Below, piece after piece: positions 47,468-57,665 of a DNA stretch of 64,000 bases. The stretch comes from Ophiosphaerella korrae (taxonomy: Eukaryota > Ascomycota > Dothideomycetes > Pleosporales > Phaeosphaeriaceae). Both the position numbers and the translations under genes were made by a program. The notes below the pieces were generated by a model. That model was not told the origin of the DNA. It worked only from the letters and a program-made list of their open reading frames with translations, and ran no database searches. The first letter of the stretch is position 1, and every line of letters begins with the position of its first letter. The DNA is taken from contig JALNQF010000128.1 in NCBI GenBank assembly GCA_028456385.1, positions 59,743 through 123,742 on the forward strand, in the 5' to 3' direction.

Positions 47468-50400
47468 ATGACTATGCTTACTCCGAAATGCGGGCGTGCT
47501 CTCGTTGCTCCCCGTTGCTTTCCGCGAGCTACAGCTACCCCGCCGAGAAATTATTATCGCCGGCCCCAACTATATACTCCGTGTGTCACTGCGACAAGAA
47601 GGCTTTTCTCAGGCACCGCGTTCAATATGACGGCCACTAAGATTGACGGCACTGCCATTGCGAAGAGCATCCGCGAGGGGCTGGGCGCCAAAATCAAGGA
47701 ACGACAAGCCGTCAATGCGCGGTACAGGCCGAGCTTGAAGATTATCCAAGGTACACATATACCCCTTCCAGCATATGAGACGTATTCAATGCATGGGACT
47801 GAACCATTACAGTCGGCAACCGCTCGGACTCCAGCACCTATGTGCGCATGAAGCTCAAGGCTGCTGAAGAGGCCAATATCGACTGCGAGCTTGTCCACCT
47901 GCCTGAAGACATTTCTGAGCCGGAATTGCTGTACAAAGTGTACGAGTACAACAACAACCCAGCCGTACACGGCATTCTTGTGCAATTGCCCCTGCCCAAG
48001 CACATCTCGGAGCACGCCGTCACGTCGGCGGTTGCGGACGAGAAGGACGTGGATGGCTTCGGCATCCAGAGCATTGGCGAGCTGGCCAAGCGCGGTGGAA
48101 AGCCACTGTTTACACCATGCACGCCCAAGGGTGTTATGGTGTTGCTGCGGGAGGCTGGCGTCGACATCAAGGGCAAGAACGCCGTGGTGCTGGGACGTAG
48201 TGACATCGTCGGCAGCCCCGTCAGCAATCTGCTCAAGAACGCGGATGCAACAGTGACTGTGTGCCATTCCAGGACCGAAAACCTGCCGAGCATTGTCAAG
48301 CAGGCCGATGTTGTGGTTGCTGCCATTGGCAAGGCCCAGTTTGTCAAGGGCGACTGGCTCAAGGAGGGCGCCATTGTGATCGACGTCGGCACCAACTTCA
48401 TCCCAGATGACACCAAAAAGAGCGGGCAGAGGCTTGTGGGCGACGTCGACTTTGAGTCGGCTACCCAGGTTGCGGCGCAGATCACTCCAGTCCCTGGGGG
48501 CGTCGGCCCTATGACAATCGCCATGCTATTACAGAACCTTGTCGATTCGGCCGATGCCAGCTTTGACCGCGAGAAGAAGCGCAAGATTACGCCTCTGCCT
48601 CTGAAGATCGAAGACCCCATTCCTCCAGACCACGCCATCTCAAGGAAGCAACATCCAAAGCAAATCACCACCGTCGCGAAGGAGGTTGGCATCTTATCGC
48701 ACGAGCTGGAGCCCTATGGCTCAACAAAAGCAAAGGTCGATCTGTCGATCCTCAAGCGACTTGAGCATCGCCGAAATGGCCGATACATTCTTGTTGCTGG
48801 CATTACCCCAACACCACTGGGAGAGGGTAAGTCAACTACCACTATTGGTCTTGCACAGGCGCTGGGCGCACAACTTGGAAGAATATGCTTCGCAAATGTT
48901 CGCCAGCCCAGTATGGGGCCGACCTTTGGCATCAAGGGCGGTGCCGCTGGTGGTGGATATAGTCAGGTCATTCCCATGGACCAATTCAACCTACATCTCA
49001 CTGGTGACATCCACGCTATTACCGCTGCCAACAACCTTCTCGCTGCTGCCATTGACACACGTATGTTTCATGAGAGCACTCAGAAAGATGGCCCTCTATA
49101 CAAGCGACTTGTACCAACAAAGAAGGGCAAGCGCGAGTTCCAGCCCATCATGTTCCGCCGCTTGAAGAAGCTCGGCATTGACAAGACCAACCCCGATGAT
49201 CTGACCGAGGAAGAGATTAGGAAATTCGCCAGACTTGATATTGATCCTGAAACCATTACCTGGCGACGAGTCCTTGATGTCAACGATAGGCACCTTCGAC
49301 AAATAACGATTGGTCAAGCCCCAACTGAGAAGGGTCTTAGCCGCGAGACTGGTTTTGACATCTCAGTAGCCAGTGAGTGTATGGCTATCCTGGCGCTTAG
49401 TAACGACCTTTCCGACTTACGAGAGCGTTTGGGCCGTATGGTCGTCGCTAGCTCCAAGGCCGGTGATCCTGTCACTTGTGACGATATTGGCGCGGGTGGT
49501 GCTTTAACTGCTCTCCTTGTTGATGCCATCAAGCCAAACATGATGCAAACACTAGAAGGCACACCCGTCTTCATTCACGCCGGACCGTTCGCAAACATCA
49601 GTATTGGTGCCTCCTCCGTTCTAGCAGACAAGATCGCCCTGAAGCTTGCTGGTACTGAGCCAGACGAGAATCACAACGAGCAAACAGGTTTCGTTGTCAC
49701 TGAAGCAGGCTTTGACTTTACTATGGGCGGCGAACGCTTCTTCAACATTAAGTGCCGCTCATCCGGCCTCTCCCCCGATACGGTAGTCCTCGTAGCCACT
49801 GTCCGCGCCCTCAAAGTCCACGGCGGCGGCCCCGATATTAGCCCCGGCGCCCAGCTTCAAGAAGTCTACCGCACAGAGAACATCGGCCTCCTCCGCAAAG
49901 GCTGCGTCAACCTCAAAAAGCAAATCGAAAATGCCAAACAATACGGCATTCCCGTCGTCGTAGCCATCAACCGCTTCGCAACCGACACCCAAGCCGAAAT
50001 CGATGTCATCCGCGAGGAAGCCATCGCAGCCGGCGCCGAAGACGCCGTCCCAGCAAACCACTTCGCCGAGGGCGGCAAAGGCGCCATCGACCTCGCCAAA
50101 GCCATCATCGCATCTTCCTCCCTCCCCAAAGACTTCAAGCTCCTCTACCCCACCGACTCCGGCACCATCTACTCGCGCATGGAAGTCATCGCCCAGAAAA
50201 TGTACGGCGCCTCCTCCGTCTCCTTCTCGGACCTTGCCCAAAAGAAAATAGACACATATGCCGCCCAGGGCTTGTGCGACCTCCCTATTTGCGTGGCGAA
50301 GACGCAGTACTCACTGTCGCATGATCCGGCGCTTAAGGGTGCACCGACCGGCTTCGAGGTTCCGATTCGCGATGTAAGGATGGCGGCTGGTGCGGGTTAT

Positions 50401-50511
50401 TTATATGCGCTGGCGGCGGATATTCAGACTATCCCAGGGCTGCCAACTGCGCCGGGGTATCTGAATATCGATGTCGATGTTGAGACGGGGGAGATTGATG
50501 GCATGTTCTAG
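47468..50511 (+). CDS. ADE3/MIS1: Trifunctional C1-tetrahydrofolate synthase
   Basis: Two exons (47468-47750, 47813-50511) give 993 aa from the first ATG. Residues about 1-53 are Arg/Ser/Thr-rich and lack acidic residues (PKCGRALVAPRCFPRATATP, then RRLFSGTAF), a likely mitochondrial presequence. An in-frame ATG at 47627 (FNMTATKID) starts exactly at the conserved domain and could make a cytosolic form of 940 aa. The dehydrogenase/cyclohydrolase domain has SSTYVRMKLKAAEE (Tyr/Lys), GILVQLPLPKH, DVDGFG, FTPCTPKGVM, VLGRSDIVGSP and PVPGGVGPMT. The synthetase domain has TPLGEGKST (Lys434), GIKGGAAGGGYSQV and ends DIQTIPGLPTAPGY, then EIDGMF. It interconverts one-carbon forms of tetrahydrofolate for purine and thymidylate synthesis. 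Confidence 0.96.
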
Positions 50512-50960
50512 ATACCAGGTCAAGCTGTCTTCATCGAGACGAGGGAAAAGTGAGTAGGGATGTAATTGGGTGTCCAAGTATGCCGTTCAACAAGGTAGGC
50601 AAACTTCCGAAAAAATAGATAATCGAAATGGGGGTTTAGGCGTTTTTGGGTTGCGGATGGGGATGGTTTTTTTCAACATGGCATAGCGTCGGTTTTGGGT
50701 CGGTTCAACCTAGACGAGGGCTTGGGGAGGGAGTTCAACATGAATGGCGGGGGAGACGAATCTGTGAGAATTATGTGAGAGGAAAAGTAGTTTCGGCTTT
50801 TAGAGGTTACTGGTGCTATACTTAACCTGTTTATGAGCACAAATGAGGAAAAACTGCTCTGCGCCTTAAATCTATTACAGTGCTAGTGCAAAAGTTTGGA
50901 ACGCCAAGCTCACTCACCGTGCACCTCCAAACAACCTCACCACTTCAACCCACTACAACT
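50512..50960. other. Intergenic
   Basis: 449 bp between the folate gene and the transposase fragment. No gene seen. This is the border between the housekeeping block and the accessory end. Confidence 0.45.
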
Positions 50961-51419
50961 ATGGCTACACCGCACCAATTTGGACGAGAGATAGATGGAA
51001 ATTCTCACAGAAAGTCAAATATTAGTCTGGAGGCGCGCAACAGGATTGTTGAGATGGTGTTGGCCGGTGCAGGACACACTGAAGTTGCTAGGCAGTTTGA
51101 CTGCACACACTCAGCTGTGAGCAAGATTATGAAAAAATACCGCGAAATAGGCAACGTCGAAGATAAACCTCGTAGTGGCCGTCCACCTATACTATCACTA
51201 CGCCAGAAGAAGATCATCTATCGCAAGGCTCGCGCGCAGCCAAAGCTGGAGTACTCAGAGCTCGCCAAAGCTGGCGTGTTTGTAGCAGTAGATGTAGCAG
51301 TAGATGGGACTCCTTCGAAGCCACCCAGCCACGATACATTATACCGCTGCCTCAAAGATTGCAACTTTACTAAATACCGCTGCAAAAAGCGCCCAAAACT
51401 GAACCGCGGTCATACTTAA
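50961..51419 (+). mobile_element. Tc1/mariner-type transposase fragment, DNA-binding half only (152 aa)
   Basis: An open frame with ATG at 50961 encodes two helix-turn-helix units of a Tc1-type transposase. The first has ISLEARNRIVEMVLAGAGHT, then EVARQFDCTHSAVSKIMKKY. The GRPPILS hinge follows, and the second HTH runs to SHDTLYRCLKDCNF. It ends KKRPKLNRGHT at a TAA, exactly where the DDE catalytic part should begin. No catalytic acidic residues follow. The frame is clean with no RIP-type stops, unlike the neighbouring relics. A 12 bp unit GTAGCAGTAGAT is duplicated near 51281-51305 and gives VAVDVAVD. It could be a simple deletion derivative or a host-retained DNA-binding protein. Confidence 0.75.
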
Positions 51420-51439
51420 ACGTAGCTTATAAAGTCAAT

Positions 51440-52245
51440 TGTTTGCTGGCGCGGTCTTTACTAGAAAAAGGAGCAGCTGATTCGTCAAATCCAGCAAGAT
51501 CAGCCACGGATACCAGTTGTGTCATGAGGTTGAAAGTCCCGTCCAAGTTGGATTTGCCAGCCACCCGAGCAGCTCGTCGAAATCAACATGACCCGAGCCT
51601 ATACCTAATCAAGCTGCATCTCTTGAGTGGCAATGACGATCTCGCAAATGAAGAGGCAAAACGCATCCTCCGTGATGCCTTCGATGACTGGTCTGAAAGC
51701 CCTAACGACAAGTCTCTACATATGTGGTATGCGGTTCTTGCGAAGATCTTGTGCATCTTCGATTTGGACAATGACGCGGCTGCAGCTTGGCAAATACTAA
51801 ACCCCCGCTGGGGTGAACGAACGGTGACAGAAGATAGCGAAAGTTTAGCTATATTACCCAACAAGGACAACAAAGCAAGACAAGATCGTTCTTCTATAAG
51901 AAATGCAACTGCGCTGAATCTATAATCGCAGCCTGAGAACGATGGCTCCGGTTCTATTATCCCAAAAGCAGAAGCTTTTGTATCTGAATATTCTTGTGAC
52001 TGCTATAAAATGGACTGGAAAGATACGCTCATCGGCTTCTGAGTGTGAAAACACCGTATCGATATGCAGCTATATTCTCCCTATCACAAAAAATTGCTAG
52101 CTAATGAGCTGCACTCTCTTGTTCGTAGCGAGGAGCACAAATTTCTCTATCTTCCGAAGTTCGATGAGACACTTTGGTCATCTATTTCAAGTAACATGAT
52201 TATAGTTGGAGGGAAGTTGATACCTCGACACCCAATGACTTAGTC
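51440..52245 (+). pseudogene. Relic of a STAND-type protein C-terminus (helical repeats plus terminal domain)
   Basis: The frame around 51570-51870 keeps QHDPSLYLIKLHLLSGNDDL, then EEAKRILRDAFDDW, HMWYAVLAKILCIFDLDNDA and AWQILNPRW, the helical-repeat style of the C-terminal part of large fungal NACHT/TPR proteins. A Cys-bearing segment follows in another frame near 51895 (KCNCAES). A further frame at about 52110-52243 reads HSLVRSEEHKFLYLPKFDET, then IIVGGKLIPRHP, resembling the usual end of such proteins. Frame changes and stops separate the parts, and the N-terminal receptor portion is absent. It is a decayed fragment. Confidence 0.5.
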
Positions 52246-53392
52246 AATTCCGGGGGAGATGGCAGGTGCAACAGGAGCAAATTGATACGTACAAGCTTGA
52301 GAGGGCAATGAAAATCAAGGTGGAGTTCAAGGCAATAATAAACATAAAAAAAAGTACCAAATTGGAAAAGGACTTGGTCGGATGGAGATAAGATGGCCAA
52401 CAGAGCGCCCACATTTCCGCTAGTTCGGGACTGCTAGACGTATCTAACCGTTTTGCACCTATGACGTGGATGCGCAAGGTCCAGAATCAATTTGTTCAGG
52501 AGCCTGAGTAAACACTTTAATTTGGAGAATAGCAAAAGAAGATTGGTGATAGATCATACATACATAGCTAATTTCCCAGTTGTTATAACGAGTACATGTC
52601 ACATCAATGTATTGCACAAAAGAGCGATGTGTTTTGTCAAGCTCGTATTGAATATTTGATGATTAGAAACATAGCAGAACAGATATTCCGCACTGCCAAA
52701 TAAGTTGCTGCATTAGTGATGATACCTTGGTAATCTTGTAGACGCAATTATTGGAAGGGAACACGCGATCAATAATACTTCTGTTTACTTCAACCAATCA
52801 TTCCATCACACTTATGTTCCGGAGCACCGTGAAGATTTTGCTGCTACGTCGTGTGGATGGTGATAACTTTGAGAGAGTAGGCCTTTTATTGGAGGAAAGA
52901 CATATCCGCTATAACTTAAGTGATTACAAGATCACGATTGTGTAATAGCTTTCTTGGCCGAACTAGGCATATGCCTGCTGAGCTTGTACTTGACAGTCAA
53001 TGGTAGGACAAAGCAACGATATTGCTGAATGATAGTTACCATTCATGATTATTTGAGAATATTTGGCTAGAATTTGAAAGAGGCGCCTGGTGAACAAAAC
53101 TCTTTGTATTGTTGTTATTTTCTATACGGAGGGCTTTTGGCGCATGAAATAAAAATGTAATATTCATAATAAGACGAGCTGAATAAAACTGAACCGTGAT
53201 TGGGGAAGGCCTTTCTTGAAACCTTTTTAGCCTATCTGAACTTTCTACGTTCGATACATAACTTTTGAAAATTCTCGGGTTTCTCTCTGCTGAAGAATTT
53301 CAACCTTGAAACATGAATCATTGGGAGATTACCAGTAAATTGATAGCTAGAATAGATAAAAATTAAACATGAATATGGAATATACAACATGA
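52246..53392. other. AT-rich intergenic region
   Basis: About 1.1 kb, AT-rich, stops in all frames, no recognisable gene or repeat. Confidence 0.45.
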
Positions 53393-56090
53393 TTACCGGA
53401 TTACAAACTCGAACTCTTCAGACTGAAGCTTTGTAGGCGACATTGCAGAGATGCCCTCACCATCCATAAATCCATGCACATATGCTTCACCAATTAATTG
53501 CCAATGAAAACAATTTTTCTCGTCTTGTATCATTCGTAGAACAACTGGCACGCTACAGCCATATAATATGCACAACTGGTCCCCCAGTTTAATATTCGGA
53601 GGAACAAGCCCTGCGATCACCTTGTCTGGGTCATCACTTCTTTTCCCACAAAATGTTCGGCGATTCCACACATAATCTCGAACGATTTCCAGGTATTCAT
53701 TAGCTTCCTAAGGCGGGTTTTCGACCAAAACTTCTTCAACGTCGATACCAGATTTGAATTTCGGTGAGTTGGGAATGTTACCTGGTGATTGTTCTTCGAA
53801 ATTATGACTCAACCATTGCAGTAGGGCTGCGCTAAGACCAGGCTTCTGTGTCCTTTCGCCGTAGAGATCTGCACACAGGATTCTCCAGATCGTCTCTGAA
53901 CTATTTGAAGGTCCAGTTTCAGAGTCGAGATACGTTCTCTGCAGAAGGTCTAGACAGTCTCTTGTGATTGTATCATTTGCCATTTTCATGGACCTTTGCG
54001 AAATTTCACCAATGGTGATTCCCATACTATGGAGTGACAGAGTACTTGCATCGTATCCAATGTGTCTCATAACGCCCCCATGCGTGCGTGTGTCACCATG
54101 AGCCTTGTACATCCGTGTTCGACATTCTCTCACCAGTGAGTTAGCATATAGACGATTATCATATCCTTTAGAAGGGTCACCAAAAGGAAGTTTGTCGCGA
54201 GTCGTGATCCAAGATGGGATAGGCAGCTCATACACTTGGCCACTTTCGGCATTTCCTGGACAGGTATATACTCCAAAAGACCCGACTGGCGCCCAAGGTC
54301 GGCATATAATATCCAGCGATTTCAAATAAAAGCAGTGGAAGACAAAGTCTGCGAACACATGCAAGGTATCCTTACGGTAGTCTGGATTTATGTCGTTGTG
54401 AATGAATGTTCGGCGGCAATTCAGAGTTTGTATCTTTGGTCAAGCTGAGTAAGGCATAGACTTCATCGCATGGATCTGTTGTGGGGAAATATGTACCGAG
54501 TTCGATGAGTGCTTCCAGAGTCGGTTGTTTCACAAGTTGGCCGTCCCCCGCTCGGAAGCTATCCACGATTTCGAAAAGCCTACATGCAGGGGACTCGTAA
54601 AAATTGTTCAGAAGTCGATATAGACGCGAGGCAAAATTTCCGGCACCATGCTTCGACACTGTAACCTGAATTTGCTCTTGTACCTCGGTCACAGAAGTAG
54701 TAAGATCCCTCCAGTCGATTTGACGATCTCCACAAAGCACAATCGAGCTAGCAAAGAATGCAGCCTCTTGGATTACCCCTCCCCGCTGGAGCCATGGCCT
54801 TCCTAGAAGATTGTTGAATGCCACAAAGTGGTATTGCTTCCACCATAAGTCCTCCCATGAGAAGTCTGGTCGGTTGACTTGTGGTATCAAATCCATTGCA
54901 CTTGCACTTTGCAGATTTGCTTCGCCCAACCAGATACAGACACTCTTAGCTTTTTGATAAATATCTACCATTCTCTGCACTTGTATAGTTCTTCCCTCTT
55001 CATTAGACTGATCGATGCATACGGAGTCAACCTAGAGATATACGGTCTTAGTTTGATGTCGTATACGATGTAAGGCATGGGAGAGATTTGGCCTTATAAA
55101 CGCCTTCTGATACTCGTTGATGCGCAGTGGATGAATCGCAGGTTCTTGACCCCAAACGTAGCCGAGAGCTTAATAGTCGACAGACTGTGAGAAATGGCCT
55201 AGTTTGAGGTCAGCTAAAAGGTCTCCACCTTGCGCTGCTGGATGGAGAACTAATATCCGAATTTGGGAGTCTTCGGGAGGATCATAGAGAATCGAACTCA
55301 AATCTTGAATAGGCGCTTCGCGCGACCTTTTCGTAGACTTCACAATCTGTCTCCGAAGTCGTTCCAATGCCTTCTCTTCTCCTTCGCCGTATTGAATTGA
55401 CATAGGAACGTCAAAAATGCCGAATAGGCTATAGAACTTATATTCTTCGAGATAAGTTTGACGATATTTTGCCCATGAAATCCGTTCATCAATACTAAAT
55501 GTATCCAGAGAAGCTCCTTGAAGCACGCTGATTGGGATACCCGTAATTTCATGAATTTCTTGTCCGAGTGTTTCTTTGGTACCCAAAAGTTTCCCTTCTC
55601 GCGAAAAGAACTCGACGACAGACAGAGCAAGCAATTCTGACAAAGTCTAGCCCCTGGTGAACCAGCAGCTGTCTCGAAAACTTGGTTTCCAAGCAAGATC
55701 GTTCTCATCTCCTCGGCTCGCTGTCGAAACATCTGAAATATATACGTAGAATTTGCCAGCGCGACGATACCAATGAAATTGCGAGCATATCGCTTTCTCG
55801 CTTTCAGCAGGATCCGACTTATCAATACAATACGTGTTCACCCATAACCATTTTAAGCCGTCACATTTAAGCCGTTATGCACAAAACCCGAGCTTCTTGT
55901 GTCCATGCTTAGCTTTCCTTCGGTCCTGTCCGTTTCTGAAGGTGAACGCTTATTGTGTAAAAGTCACCTCTTCACCCTCCTGCTAAGTATGCGAGAGTAT
56001 TGTGTAGGGTGGGATTTTATGATCAGGGTGGAGCTTAAGCTCAAATACGAACCTATGCCTGGATAAATCGTGGAAGCCCAAAAGTCGCAT
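53393..56090 (-). pseudogene. Tandem HET-domain (heterokaryon incompatibility) pseudogene
   Basis: Read on the minus strand from ATG 56090 (MRLL start), a single frame runs to about 54410. It encodes a HET-E-like HET domain: IPPYTILSHT, GEEVTF, WLWVNTYCIDKSDPAES, SCWFTRG, VVEFFSREGKLLG, EIHEITGIPISVLQG and LFGIFDVPMSIQYGEGEEKA. A second, different HET domain follows: IRILVLHP, ALGYVWGQEPAIHP, VDSVCIDQSNEEGR, SVCIWLGEAN, RGGVIQEAAFF, DPCDEVYALLSL, and a tail to 53393 with RTFCGKRSDD and WQLIGEAYVHGFMDGEG. In-frame stops lie at 55983, 55950, 55875, 55647, 55170, 55032 and 53708 (lowest coordinate of each). A frameshift lies near 54410. Three stops replace conserved Trp (TGG to TAG), as RIP would do. 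Normal HET proteins act in non-self recognition and cell death; this copy is dead. Confidence 0.9.
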
Positions 56091-56625
56091 GCTCACGGAA
56101 GGACCGTAGCTTATTGCCGGGCGAGGCTAGACCTGAGAAGTACGCGTAGCGATCTGTTGACTTGGTTATTGATATTCCGTTATTTGGATGCTACTCCGTT
56201 CTCTTGAGCCCCACATAGAAAACGGCCGAGAGAAATAGAAACAAATAAATTCGACGTTGCGTTGTGAGACAGATGCGGGGCGACGGTACGGTATAGCCTG
56301 GATTGTGGCTGAGCAAGGCTGAGCTGTAGAGCTTCTTGACAAAGGGAATATAAATAATCTATGTTGTTTGAAATATGGTCTTGGAGGTCGCAAAAGCAAC
56401 TGCTGCCGAGCTAGAGCTGATGTGACTGGGGATTTGTTGTATAAGAAAGGGCGGTCATGGAAGAACGCTGGCCATGCAAGCGAGTACGTGTTGATCCATG
56501 CTACCTTAGGCTATAGCTCGTGCATAGAAGGTGCGTAAAGCTACTAGATAAATTACCTCAATTTATATAGGAACACGGTACTAATTTGATGTATCTTCCC
56601 TAGTTAAGTTATTAATTAATTGTCA
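56091..56625. other. Upstream flank of the HET pseudogene
   Basis: 535 bp of mixed composition with no gene seen. It ends at an AT-rich stretch (TTAATTAATT) just before the fossil transposase. Confidence 0.4.
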
Positions 56626-57665
56626 ATGCCTAAAACACTGCGGCAACGACTTACCTACAAGGAGCGTGTTCAAATCCACACACTTAAGGAGCTAGGATAG
56701 ACCTAGAGTGTAATTGTTAGGCAGCTTAGGATACCGCAGCCGACGATTTCTAATTGTCTTCGATCTTAATATACTCCTACGAAGCCCAAAGGTTGCCCTC
56801 CTATACTTACTACACCTATTTGACACCACCTAGTTCGCTATACTATTGAGAACGCCGAGTAATGTCGGAAGCCTTGCGAGGAGATTACCTATAAGATAGG
56901 GATTAACGTCTGTAGTCAAACACTTATTAAAGCCTTTGAAAAGGAGCTCTATTACCGCCGTAAGACTACACTACAGCCTTTCCTTAGTTAGTTTAACAAG
57001 GAGGAGCGATATTAGTAGGCACGAGAATATCCTAATTGGACTAACGAGCAGTAGGCCTGTGTATACTAGAGCGATGAGATTATTCTACGAACAGGTAGAG
57101 GTGAGATTTACGTTACCTACGGGGCAGAGGAGGCCTTCCTAGATAACTGTTACGCTCTAAAATTCAAGGATTTTGGTAGCTTTATAGCCTTAGGTATTAC
57201 CTCTCTTGATACTAAAGGTCTACTAACTAGTTATCTTTAAGAAGGAGTAGTGTACAAATAATAAGAGAACAGTCGACTTACAGGGGTATATTCAATATAT
57301 CCTACCTCTAATTTTAGCTTATAAGGACGCGTACAAGGAATATACAGGTAGAAATCTAATTCTTATAGAGGATAACTGCTTAATCTACGTCTCTAACGCA
57401 ATAGAAGCAGCTAAGGAAGTATTAGAGATTAAGAAGATATAGTAGCTAGTAAACTCCCTAGATTTAAATATTTAAACCCTATTAAGAATATATAGGCGTT
57501 ACTTAAGTAGAGAATTGTAAAACGATTCCTAAAAACTAACTCTAAGGTTAGGTAATATATTAGGGGGTAAGATAAGATTTAGATTAATAACTATAGGAAA
57601 TATATTAAATCGATTCAAGAGTAGTACTAGGTAGTCGTTAAAGTAGGTAGTAGGTATACTAGATA
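56626..57665 (+). mobile_element. RIP-damaged Tc1/mariner transposase fossil
   Basis: The transposase can be followed through many stops: MPKTLRQRLTYKERVQIHTL at 56626, ISNCLRS, ITYKIGINVCSQTLIKAFEK, QPFLS, then the catalytic region near 57060-57190 (SDEIILRTGRGEIYVTYGAE, FKDFGSF). ILPLILAYKDAYKEYTGRNL with LIEDN follows near 57290-57370, then the last acidic motif NSLDLN near 57455 and KYIKSI near 57600. Most stops sit where Trp or Gln is expected (for example the Trp before SDE, and IKKI followed by TAG TAG). Several small frame changes occur after 57450. It is clearly dead. Terminal repeats were not identified. Confidence 0.8.

Noticed and set aside
47838..48692. 284-codon antisense frame inside C1-THF synthase
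   Set aside because: Mirror of a strongly conserved coding frame; Ser/Thr-rich reverse translation with no domain.
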